DNA from: Planctomycetota bacterium
GTDB taxonomy: Bacteria > Planctomycetota > PLA2 > JAEUHO01
DNA: 64,000 nt
Direction of reading: 5' to 3'
Assembly (NCBI GenBank): GCA_029213105.1
Contig: JARGNS010000001.1
Coordinates: 1-64,000 of the forward strand
Shown here: positions 42,488-49,509 of the stretch, piece by piece
How positions within the stretch are numbered: position 1 is the first letter of the stretch
Layout: each line of letters starts with the position of its first letter
The notes under the pieces: generated by a model
Seen by the model: the letters and a program-made list of their open reading frames with translations, nothing else
The model's database searches: none
What the model was told of the DNA's origin: nothing
Program-made: the position numbers and the translations under genes

Positions 42488-42573
42488 TAGGGGCGGCGGG
42501 AGTCGAACCCGCACGAGCACTAAGGCTCCAGGCGTTTTGAGCGCCCGGCGTCTACCATTCCGGCCACGCCCCC
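42488..42573 (-). tRNA. tRNA-Leu (anticodon CAA)
   Basis: Read on the minus strand: acceptor GGGGGCG paired with CGCCCCT, anticodon stem GGGCG/CGCCT-type with loop CTCAAAA (CAA), a long class II variable arm (GGAGCCTTAGTGCTC) and T arm GCGGG-TTCGACT-CCCGC. CCA not encoded. It stands alone at the junction of the structural and replication modules, away from the three-tRNA cluster. Confidence 0.88.
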
Positions 42574-42578
42574 TTCTC

Positions 42579-42680
42579 TCACACCGCAGCCGCTACGAAC
42601 CCGACGACCACACACAGGATCGGGATCCCGGCGCCGGCCAAGCCCATTGAGATCCAGAAGAGGATGTCGTCCCGGGTCAT
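42579..42680 (-). CDS. 33-residue membrane peptide
   Basis: ATG at 42680 overlaps the upstream stop (ATGA); TGA at 42581-42579. The peptide starts MTRDDILFWISMGLAG and continues with an Ile/Val/Ala segment (PILCVVVGFVAAAV), so it is essentially one transmembrane helix with a short acidic N-terminus. Function unknown; small membrane peptides in phages often modulate host or lysis functions. Confidence 0.5.
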   Translation of the reverse strand: MTRDDILFWISMGLAGAGIPILCVVVGFVAAAV

Positions 42681-42931
42681 GAGTGATACTCCCTCATGAA
42701 CTCATCGGGGTCGCGCCCAGCAAGCCGCGCCATCTCATCCTCGACCGAGTTCAGCTCCCACACGGTGTCACGCAGGATGTCGCGCTGCTCGGAGTCCATC
42801 TTGTGCCAGAGGTCGCCGAGCCTCTCGGTGTAGACGTCGTCCTGCTCCTCGGTCCAGTTGCCGGACACGCGGCCGTAGTGCTGCGCGGCTGACAGCGTGG
42901 TGTAGAGGTACATGAGTGCGTCACGCTTCAT
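42677..42931 (-). CDS. Hypothetical protein (84 aa)
   Basis: 84 residues, GGAG upstream of the ATG at 42931. Acidic and helical (EEQDDVYTERLGDLWHKMDSEQRD). No family recognised. Coupled to the membrane peptide downstream. End of the minus-strand replication transcript. Confidence 0.6.
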   Translation of the reverse strand: MKRDALMYLYTTLSAAQHYGRVSGNWTEEQDDVYTERLGDLWHKMDSEQRDILRDTVWELNSVEDEMARLAGRDPDEFMREYHS

Positions 42932-42950
42932 GGCGCGTCTCCTACGTGCT

Positions 42951-43316
42951 TCAGGGCTTCTCGACTACTGAGGGGTAGAGTTTTATCTCCCGCACCTTCG
43001 CCTCCAGCGCGGCGACGAGGGCTTCGACCTCGGTGGCTCCCTTCGGGAACCGAACCGCGTTGCCCTTGCCGTCGATGACGACCCACTCGCCAGTGAATAT
43101 GCGCTCGCAGTACACGTCGGGATCACCCCACGCCTCCCTGACGAGCACAACGAGGCTCGCGGAGGTGATGGGGTCGGAGAGGTCGAGCACGCGATAGACG
43201 CCGCGATCTGGGGACCCGAGGGCGCGGTACCGCCGCCCGGCGTGCCACCGAGGTTCGATGACACCAGCATCCTCCAAAGCGTAGAGGGCTTCACAGCATC
43301 GCTGTTCGAGGCTCAT
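42951..43316 (-). CDS. Hypothetical protein (121 aa)
   Basis: 121 residues from the ATG at 43316, which overlaps the upstream stop (ATGA). N-terminal CCEALYALEDAG helix, then RYRALGSPDRGVYRVLDLSD and a C-terminal helix; looks globular with no recognised motif. The longer frame running back to 44738 is only an antisense-like shadow of the helicase gene and is not used. Confidence 0.6.
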   Translation of the reverse strand: MSLEQRCCEALYALEDAGVIEPRWHAGRRYRALGSPDRGVYRVLDLSDPITSASLVVLVREAWGDPDVYCERIFTGEWVVIDGKGNAVRFPKGATEVEALVAALEAKVREIKLYPSVVEKP

Positions 43317-43522
43317 GCTTCCACCTCGACCTTCGCTCCGCGAATGCGCTCCATCACGACGACGATCTGCTCTCGGTCGACGGTGGTCGGGTTGACTGAG
43401 TACTCGAGCACCTCGTCGAGCATGGCCAGCGCGTCGCTGTAGGCGTCGAACTGCCCGTTCTTGTACGCGTTCTGCAGGTTCAGGTTCGCCACGAACTCGG
43501 GCATGTCGGTCTTCTTGGGCAT
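43313..43522 (-). CDS. Hypothetical protein (69 aa)
   Basis: 69 residues, GGAGCAACC before the ATG at 43522. Helical and acidic (NAYKNGQFDAYSDALAML, DREQIVVVMERI). No family recognised. It follows the DUF927-type helicase by nine bases. Confidence 0.6.
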   Translation of the reverse strand: MPKKTDMPEFVANLNLQNAYKNGQFDAYSDALAMLDEVLEYSVNPTTVDREQIVVVMERIRGAKVEVEA

Positions 43523-43531
43523 GGTTGCTCC

Positions 43532-45673
43532 TCAGTTGTAGTCGGCCAGGGATGACCACGTAGCGTCCTCGTAGGACACTGTCTCTTCGATCAGGGCGAC
43601 CTGAGCGACGGGCGCTTCGATGTCGACGACCTTGGGTGCCTCCTTGCGGAGGATCTCTTCGTAGATCTCGCGACGCATGCACACGCACGGGACAGACACG
43701 CCCTCGACGGAGCAGTTGTAGGTCGGCCCACGCTGCGTGTCTCGCAGCCAGCCTCGGGCGCGCCACTGCGGCACAACCTCGTCGTAGTTGAAGCTGCGAG
43801 AGTCCAGCATCTTCCTGAGTTCGCTCTTCTCGAAGGCGATGAAGGACCAGTTCGGGTCTCCGTCCGTCCAGCGACCGACGTAGCCCCCAAAGGCGCGACC
43901 CTCCTTCTCCGCAGCCAGCGACTTGTAGAAGCGGTGGCGGTTGAGGGCGGCCCAACTGGCGGCCGAGAGGAACGCGTCGCGGGCCCGGTCGGAATCGTCG
44001 GCACCTTCGCGGATCGCCTGGATGAGGTACTGGATTGGGTCCTCGTGCGGCGCCGGCACGCCCAGCGCCTCGCAGACTGCCTGCGCGAGGTCGATGCAGG
44101 CGACGTACGCCGCCAGACGGCCGCCGACGGCGGTGTTCGTGATGCTGGCGTACGAGTCGCGGCGTGACTCGAAGGCCTCGCGGAAGTCGTCCCACGAGTC
44201 CTTGTGGTAGACGAGGTACTGCACGACCTTGCGGCCGAGGTGGCCGTAGTGAGCGTGCAGGCGACCGCGCACGGTGTCTGCGACCACGCGGGCGGTCTGA
44301 GGCGGCCCAGAGATGGGCGCGCCGACCACGGCCAGCACGCGGGCTCGGGTTCCGCCGTCGTTGGTGAACGACGTGAGGCGCTGCTCGCCGGTCGACATGA
44401 GCACAGCGTTCCACGTCAGCGAGGTCTGAACACCCTGCAAGGTGCCGCGCCCCCGCCCCTTGCCGGAGCAGAAGTCGTAGAGGACGTCGGCGACGTGCTT
44501 CTTGTGCTTCACTCGCTTGGTCTCGTCGAGGATGAGCGGAAGGCTGTTGAGGAAGCCCGAGGCCCGCTCGACCCACACCTTGGTCGAGTCCCACGAGTAG
44601 ATGAACCCCTCCTCGTCGTTGTCCGAGGGGTAGCCCCAGACCGAGGCGCCGACGCGGAGGCTCGTGGTCTTGCCCTTCGAGGTCTCGTTCGACCAGTCGA
44701 TGGCGAAGTTCGAGCATCGGACGATCTTGTTGAGGCAAGACGCGACCGACGAGTAGATCGCGAGCATCGCGAGCGGGTGGTCACGTAGGAACTCGATGGT
44801 CTGGAGCCAACCCTCCCACGTCCCGCCGATCTTCAGCGACCGCATGATGGGGTCCATGCCCTCGACAGGGAAGAGCTTCAACTCCTGCTGCGTGTCCGTG
44901 CGGATGTGCCCGTCAGGGAGCAGGAACGAGCCGTCACGTTGCCAACCGAGCCGCGAGGCCCCGTTGACCAGCGGGATCTTGCTCTGGTTGATGTCCTCAA
45001 ACGCGGTCATCCACCGGATGACGTCCCCGATGTTGACCGAGGTCACAGGCGCCCCGAAGTCGATGAGGCTGGTGAGCTTCTTCGAGTCGAAGGCGACAGA
45101 CCGCTCGACGGTGCGGGTCCGCCACGAGGGCTTGCCAGATCCCGGCGGGGGCGGCTCGACCCACGCCACCTCGATCTGCATGTGACCGGTCTCGGCGTCG
45201 CGGCCGCGCTTCATGATGATGATCGGGGCCGTGGCGATCTTGACCCGCTTCGTGTTCCCGAAATCGTCGGCCTGCATCGAGTAGACACCGCCGAGGTCGA
45301 TCTCGTAGCCTCCCGGTACGAGGTAGTTCGGGATCTTGTCCGTGAGGTAGTCGGGCAGGCTGTCCTTGAACAGGCCCATGTTCGAGATCTGGTTGAGCAG
45401 GTCTTCGGCCTCGGACAGCGCCTGGCGCTGGGCCTTGCGGACCAGCTTCAGGGTGTCCTTCGCGCGACCGCTCATGCCCCGGACAGAGCCGAGTTGCATG
45501 AACAGGGTCTCGAGGCGCATGTCGTCGGTCTTGGGGACGAGCGCGAACTTCCCGAGGCGATCAGCGTCGAAGAAGTCCGCGAACAGCCCCAGCCGCTCCT
45601 TGCTCTCAGCGGTTTGGAGGGTCTGAATGAGTTCCGCAAGCTCATCCAGAGGATTGGTCGTATCCTCAGCCAC
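43532..45673 (-). CDS. DUF927-type superfamily helicase
   Basis: 713 residues, GTG start with GGGAGC upstream. The middle (about 200-520) is a DUF927-like P-loop domain: Walker A-type ETSKGKTTSL with G334-K335-T336, FIYSWDSTKVWVERA, a Walker B-type PLILDETKRV and a sensor-like WNAVLMSTGEQRL. DUF927 proteins occur in phages and mobile elements as replicative helicases paired with a primase-polymerase. Such a partner is present here at 63218-64000, far upstream in the same transcript. The N-terminal 190 and C-terminal 190 residues are unassigned. A likely replicative helicase. Confidence 0.7.
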   Translation of the reverse strand: MAEDTTNPLDELAELIQTLQTAESKERLGLFADFFDADRLGKFALVPKTDDMRLETLFMQLGSVRGMSGRAKDTLKLVRKAQRQALSEAEDLLNQISNMGLFKDSLPDYLTDKIPNYLVPGGYEIDLGGVYSMQADDFGNTKRVKIATAPIIIMKRGRDAETGHMQIEVAWVEPPPPGSGKPSWRTRTVERSVAFDSKKLTSLIDFGAPVTSVNIGDVIRWMTAFEDINQSKIPLVNGASRLGWQRDGSFLLPDGHIRTDTQQELKLFPVEGMDPIMRSLKIGGTWEGWLQTIEFLRDHPLAMLAIYSSVASCLNKIVRCSNFAIDWSNETSKGKTTSLRVGASVWGYPSDNDEEGFIYSWDSTKVWVERASGFLNSLPLILDETKRVKHKKHVADVLYDFCSGKGRGRGTLQGVQTSLTWNAVLMSTGEQRLTSFTNDGGTRARVLAVVGAPISGPPQTARVVADTVRGRLHAHYGHLGRKVVQYLVYHKDSWDDFREAFESRRDSYASITNTAVGGRLAAYVACIDLAQAVCEALGVPAPHEDPIQYLIQAIREGADDSDRARDAFLSAASWAALNRHRFYKSLAAEKEGRAFGGYVGRWTDGDPNWSFIAFEKSELRKMLDSRSFNYDEVVPQWRARGWLRDTQRGPTYNCSVEGVSVPCVCMRREIYEEILRKEAPKVVDIEAPVAQVALIEETVSYEDATWSSLADYN

Positions 45674-45705
45674 GTAGCGCTCCCTTGATTCCGTCAGTGC
45701 CTGTC

Positions 45706-45711
45706 ATTGTA
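45706..45711 (-). promoter_or_regulatory. -10-like element upstream of DUF927-type gene
   Basis: TACAAT on the minus strand (in GGCTACAATGACAG), about 33 bases before the GTG at 45673, in the 47-base gap. A good -10 match with no visible -35 or TG extension. Confidence 0.35.
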
Positions 45712-45720
45712 GCCTGCCGC

Positions 45721-47856
45721 CTACGCCACTCCCAGCGGGAAGAGGTAGTTCGCGACCTTGGCGATGAAGTCTTCCTCGTCGTCGAAGTGCGGCGTCGGGT
45801 CGTTGCGGAACACGAGGCAGTCGAGTTCGACACGCGAGTGCTTCTCGATGTACTTGCGTGCCCGGGACTTCGCGCTCCGGATCTTCCCGCCGCGGGCGCG
45901 GCCGTGCGGCATCTCGACCGGGTCCGCCCCGAGGAACTCGTCAAAGGGCGGGCGCGACGCGACCTCCTCCGGCGTCGGGGCAGAGGGCTTCTCGGCGGCC
46001 TTCGGGGGCGGCGCCGGGGCCTTCGGGGGCGGCGGGGGCGCAACGGTTGGCTCGCGGCGCGGAGGCAGCGGGAGGTCCATCTGGTCGGTCGCCTCAGGCA
46101 CGTCGAGGTCGAAGACCCGCCACGTGTCGGGCGGCGGCTCCGCGGGCTGGACGGTCGAGGACATGAGGATCTGCAGCTTGCAGTCCGCGAGGGCCAAGAG
46201 GACCGAGCTGAGCGTCTCCGGGTCCCACGCGCGGTCGTCGGGGACGACGATCGTGAGCGGGGTGGGCCGGAGGTCGTTCACGGCGGCGCACATGGCGCAA
46301 GTGACCGCGACGCGCTGCGCCTCGGACAGGCCGACCTTGAGGTAGCGGCCGAAGGCGTCCTCCTCGTACAGCCCGTAGAAGAAGACGGCGCGGCCGTCGT
46401 CATCGAGGGTCACCCCGAAGTCCCACCCCTCGGGCAGGTAGGCCGAGACGGCCACGCAGAACTTCTCGATGCGCTGGGCGAGCAGCGACTGGATGGTCTT
46501 CTGGACGTGCGCCTTGTAGCCCTGGAAGACCGCGCCCTCGGCGGTCGACTCGTTGGCGTTCTTCAGCGCGGCGTCCATCTGCACCCACTCGGTCTGCTGC
46601 CGCTGCAGGGTCGAGAGGTAGTCGCGATGCTGCTGGAGCAGGTCACGAGTCTCGTCGAGGTTCACGTCCTCGGCCTTGACGACCTGAGGCACCGAGCGCA
46701 GGTCGGACTCCAACTCGAGGATGCGCCGGTCGAGCGAGGCCTTTTCGAAGGCGAGGTCACGCACGACGCCCTTGGCCTTGGCGTAGGTGGCGTACCCGGT
46801 CTCTGCGTCGCCGACCGCGGAGCGGTAGTAGTCACGGCAGGACTGCAGGTGGCCCTTCGGGACGCTCTGCGAGCATGCGGGGCACTGGTCGTCCCAGCCG
46901 GAGTCGATGGCCCAGTCGAGGCCATCAGCCATCGCGGTCTGCCCGAGCTGGACCTCACCGTCAGCGGGGTCGGGCTCCGTGAGAGAGGCGAAGTGGCGAT
47001 CGGCTTCGCGGATGCGGCGCTCGAGGTCGGGGACCTTGGCGCGCTGCACCGTGAGCTTGCCCTCGATGTCCTTCCGCTGGCGGATGGCGTCGGACTGGGC
47101 GTCGGCGCGCACCGCGGCCTCGTAGGCGGACTCGCACTGGCGCACGTTCTCCTTCTGGGCGAGGATCTGGGCGTCGGTGACCCGAGCTTCGACCGAAGCT
47201 GCAAGGCGCTCGTGGAGGCTCCTGGAGGCCTTGGCGTCGGCGTTGCACTGCCGCTGACGGGTGCCGGCGAGCTTGATGGACTGGGTCAACCGGTCGATGT
47301 GGCTGCAGTCGAGACCCTCCGTCAGGTCGACGTAGACCTTGTAGTCGGGCTTGGACAACTCGGTCTCGATGGCGGCGTCGTCGAGGTCGGCGCAGACCCA
47401 CTCGGTCAGCCGAGCACGAGCAGCCTTCGCGTTGCTCGCCAAGACCTCCCGCACCTCTCGGTAGATCAGGTGCGGGCTATGCGCGTCCTTGGTCTCGGGC
47501 TGGACCCACTCGGGCTTGATGTGGGTCGGGGTCTTGACCCGGGCGCCGTCGCGGTGGGTGTTCCACTCGCAGGCCTGCCCGTTGCTCAGGGTGACGCGGG
47601 CAAAGAGCTTACCCCCGTCGAAGCCGCGCTGGTAGGCAAGCCCCATCAGGGTCGAGGGGTCGGAGCAGATCTGGCGACCCGCCACGTCGTCGGCGGCACC
47701 AGAGACGGCGAGCGCAACGGCCTGCGAGACGGTCGTCTTGCCGGTCCCGTTGGCTCCGATGAAGAGGTTGAGCAGGCCGAGCTTGTAGTTCTTCGGCTTG
47801 CCGGCGGTCGACTTGAGGTTGAAGGAGACCTCGGTGGCGATGGGCGTGTCAGTCAT
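45721..47856 (-). CDS. Rad50/SbcC-like ATPase with zinc-hook motif
   Basis: 711 residues. Walker A G34-A-N-G-T-G-K-T41 follows an N-terminal strand domain; a long coiled coil (about 190-480) is centred on C325-P-A-C328, as in the Rad50 zinc hook; then comes a signature-type GLSEAQRVAV and a Walker B-type LTIVVPDDRAWD. After residue 560 there is a Pro-rich linker and a basic C-terminal domain not usual for the family. Rad50-type proteins tether and process DNA ends with an Mre11-type nuclease. No such nuclease adjoins it, though a phosphoesterase is encoded at 2839-4335. Start overlaps the upstream stop (TGATG). Confidence 0.8.
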   Translation of the reverse strand: MTDTPIATEVSFNLKSTAGKPKNYKLGLLNLFIGANGTGKTTVSQAVALAVSGAADDVAGRQICSDPSTLMGLAYQRGFDGGKLFARVTLSNGQACEWNTHRDGARVKTPTHIKPEWVQPETKDAHSPHLIYREVREVLASNAKAARARLTEWVCADLDDAAIETELSKPDYKVYVDLTEGLDCSHIDRLTQSIKLAGTRQRQCNADAKASRSLHERLAASVEARVTDAQILAQKENVRQCESAYEAAVRADAQSDAIRQRKDIEGKLTVQRAKVPDLERRIREADRHFASLTEPDPADGEVQLGQTAMADGLDWAIDSGWDDQCPACSQSVPKGHLQSCRDYYRSAVGDAETGYATYAKAKGVVRDLAFEKASLDRRILELESDLRSVPQVVKAEDVNLDETRDLLQQHRDYLSTLQRQQTEWVQMDAALKNANESTAEGAVFQGYKAHVQKTIQSLLAQRIEKFCVAVSAYLPEGWDFGVTLDDDGRAVFFYGLYEEDAFGRYLKVGLSEAQRVAVTCAMCAAVNDLRPTPLTIVVPDDRAWDPETLSSVLLALADCKLQILMSSTVQPAEPPPDTWRVFDLDVPEATDQMDLPLPPRREPTVAPPPPPKAPAPPPKAAEKPSAPTPEEVASRPPFDEFLGADPVEMPHGRARGGKIRSAKSRARKYIEKHSRVELDCLVFRNDPTPHFDDEEDFIAKVANYLFPLGVA

Positions 47857-48128
47857 CAGTTCTGCTCCTGAGCGTCGATCTGGTCCCATAGGACTGCGTC
47901 AAGCCCGCCGGAGGTGAGGCGGTCGAGGCGAGAAGACTCGAGGCCACCAGATCCAGTGGTGTACACCGCCTTCACGGCCTCGGCGACGGCGTCGCTCTGG
48001 CTCGCTTCGAACTCTCGGTCGCTCTGATCGTCGGCGCCCGCCGCGAAGAGTGCGTGCCGGTCCATCTCGACCTCGAGGTGGATGTGCATGATGACAGGCA
48101 CGGTGACCTTGTAAGTGTAGTCGGACAT
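47856..48128 (-). CDS. Hypothetical protein (90 aa)
   Basis: 90 residues from the ATG at 48128 overlapping the upstream stop. N-terminal beta hairpin (YKVTVPVIMHIHLEVEMD), then an acidic helical region. No family recognised. Coupled at both ends, so translated together with the Rad50-like ATPase. Confidence 0.6.
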   Translation of the reverse strand: MSDYTYKVTVPVIMHIHLEVEMDRHALFAAGADDQSDREFEASQSDAVAEAVKAVYTTGSGGLESSRLDRLTSGGLDAVLWDQIDAQEQN

Positions 48129-48571
48129 CAGTTCTGCTCCACGATGATGCGGCCCCAGACCTTGAACGAGTCGCCGGGGAGGCGGTCCATGCTGGCGACG
48201 TCGAAGATCTCGTCGGTACGGGTGTCCCACACCCAGGCGTTCTTGCCCTCACGGCGGAAGCCCTCGATCATCTCGAAGGTCGGTCGGCCAGCGGTGACAT
48301 CGGTCTGTTCGACGTACTGGGCGGGGCGCACGATGCCGTGGAAGCGGGGCGCTCCGTCCCAGAGAGCACCGCTCACGACGGTCTGGGGCCACGCCTTCCA
48401 GCCACCAGCCTCGGCGGCGCGCTTCTTGTAGTCGTCGCGGCCAGCGACGACAGTCACGTCGCGGTCGGGGTAGGCCTCGGAGAGGATGTCGGTCAGGATG
48501 TCACGCCAGTCGTCGATCTTCTCGTCGGGGGTGGCGCGGTCGTGGGCGAGGAAGATTCGAAGGTCACTCAT
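48128..48571 (-). CDS. Hypothetical protein, possibly Rossmann-like (147 aa)
   Basis: 147 residues, GGAGCAACC before the ATG. It starts MSDLRIFLAHDRATPDEK, with a strand then a helix and VTVVAGRDDY, and later a PTFEMIEGFRREGKNAWVWD segment. This vaguely recalls nucleotide-binding or deoxyribosyltransferase-like Rossmann folds, but no catalytic residue set can be named. Lies between the HNH gene and the Rad50-like operon. Confidence 0.55.
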   Translation of the reverse strand: MSDLRIFLAHDRATPDEKIDDWRDILTDILSEAYPDRDVTVVAGRDDYKKRAAEAGGWKAWPQTVVSGALWDGAPRFHGIVRPAQYVEQTDVTAGRPTFEMIEGFRREGKNAWVWDTRTDEIFDVASMDRLPGDSFKVWGRIIVEQN

Positions 48572-48580
48572 GGTTGCTCC

Positions 48581-49102
48581 TTAGAAGGGCAGGTCGTCGG
48601 TCACTCGGGGGGTTCCGCACTCGCGGCAGAACAGGTCGCGCTGGTTCGAGAAGTGGCGCCAGTACTCCGCGTCGAAGTCGTCGCGCCACTGCTGCTTCAC
48701 CAGTTGGTCATGGTCGTAGACGACCTGGTGGATGCCGAGTCCTCGCAGACCCGGAGTATGCCCAAGCAGTAGGTCTGCAGCTGGTCCGTATTCTCGCAGC
48801 GGTTTTCTCCGCTGGCGAGCCAGTCGTGAACGGACCGCTCCGTAGTTGAGGCCGCGCTCGGCGCAGAACGCTCGCACCGACTTGCGGAGCTTGAGCAGGT
48901 TGCAGTCGTAGCAGCACGTCGCGAGGTTCGTGGCAGCATGTGGGTCACTCGTCTTGCTCCTTGGCTTCAGGTGGTCGACGGTCAGGAAGTTGTCACCCTT
49001 CTCGTCGATTAGCTCGATGATCGTCACTCCGCAGTACACGCAGCGCAGTCCGTCGCGGAGATAGACAGACCAACGCCTCTTCGCACGAATCCACGCGGTC
49101 AC
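48581..49102 (-). CDS. Free-standing HNH endonuclease
   Basis: 173 residues, GTG start with AAGGAGG five bases upstream. The N-terminal half is an HNH domain: CVYCG at about 20-24, LTVDHLKPRSK (the H of HNH), ATNLATCCYDCN (the N and a second Cys pair) and a following basic helix (LLKLRKSVRAF). Such genes often act as homing nucleases. It lies about 400 bases downstream of the DNA polymerase gene, with one short unrecognised gene between. Confidence 0.75.
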   Translation of the reverse strand: MTAWIRAKRRWSVYLRDGLRCVYCGVTIIELIDEKGDNFLTVDHLKPRSKTSDPHAATNLATCCYDCNLLKLRKSVRAFCAERGLNYGAVRSRLARQRRKPLREYGPAADLLLGHTPGLRGLGIHQVVYDHDQLVKQQWRDDFDAEYWRHFSNQRDLFCRECGTPRVTDDLPF

Positions 49103-49154
49103 TCACACCTCCTTAGCGTTATGCGGTCTCTTGCGACTGCCCCACGGCAGGCGC

Positions 49155-49508
49155 TCATCGCGTAGGTCTGGCGATCTTCCAGTGCGTGATCGGGTAATCC
49201 AGTTCTGACCCCATCGCGCCCCCCGAGCGCACGCAGTAGACCCGTTGGTTGGGGTGTCCGCTCGAGGTCCCGTGACGACGCCGGGTCAGCGTATTCGGGT
49301 TTTCGAGGCGAACTTGATTCGGATGAACGACGGCGATGTGACGCTTACCGTCGAGCTTGTCGTACTTGACCCAAAGGGTCGGAAGGCCGAGGCGGCAGCC
49401 CCACCCCCGCTCAACCTGAGGATCGGCGACGACTTGCGAGCGGAAAGACGTGTGTCCCAAACCGTCAGGGTTGACCACCGATCGCCAGTTGTTAGGCCTT
49501 CGGCTCAA
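49155..49508 (-). CDS. Hypothetical protein behind DNA polymerase (117 aa)
   Basis: TTG start at 49508, one base after the polymerase stop, with CGGAGGTG about six bases upstream; this beats an ATG at 49547 inside the polymerase gene. 117 residues, basic, beginning RRPNNWRSVVNPDG with VKYDKLDGKRHIAVVHPNQ in the middle. Base composition is visibly lower in GC than its neighbours. No family recognised. It may have arrived together with the HNH gene. Confidence 0.45.
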   Translation of the reverse strand: MSRRPNNWRSVVNPDGLGHTSFRSQVVADPQVERGWGCRLGLPTLWVKYDKLDGKRHIAVVHPNQVRLENPNTLTRRRHGTSSGHPNQRVYCVRSGGAMGSELDYPITHWKIARPTR

Positions 49509-49509
49509 C

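Noticed and set aside
43317..44738. Long N-terminal extension of the 121-residue gene ending at 42951
   Set aside because: It overlaps the DUF927-type helicase in another frame and reads as Arg/Pro-rich noise; the ATG at 43316 overlapping the preceding stop is the credible start.
48128..48571. TIR- or deoxyribosyltransferase-domain assignment for the 147-residue protein
   Set aside because: Only a vague strand-helix resemblance at the N-terminus; no catalytic Glu or NAD-binding pattern could be pinned down.
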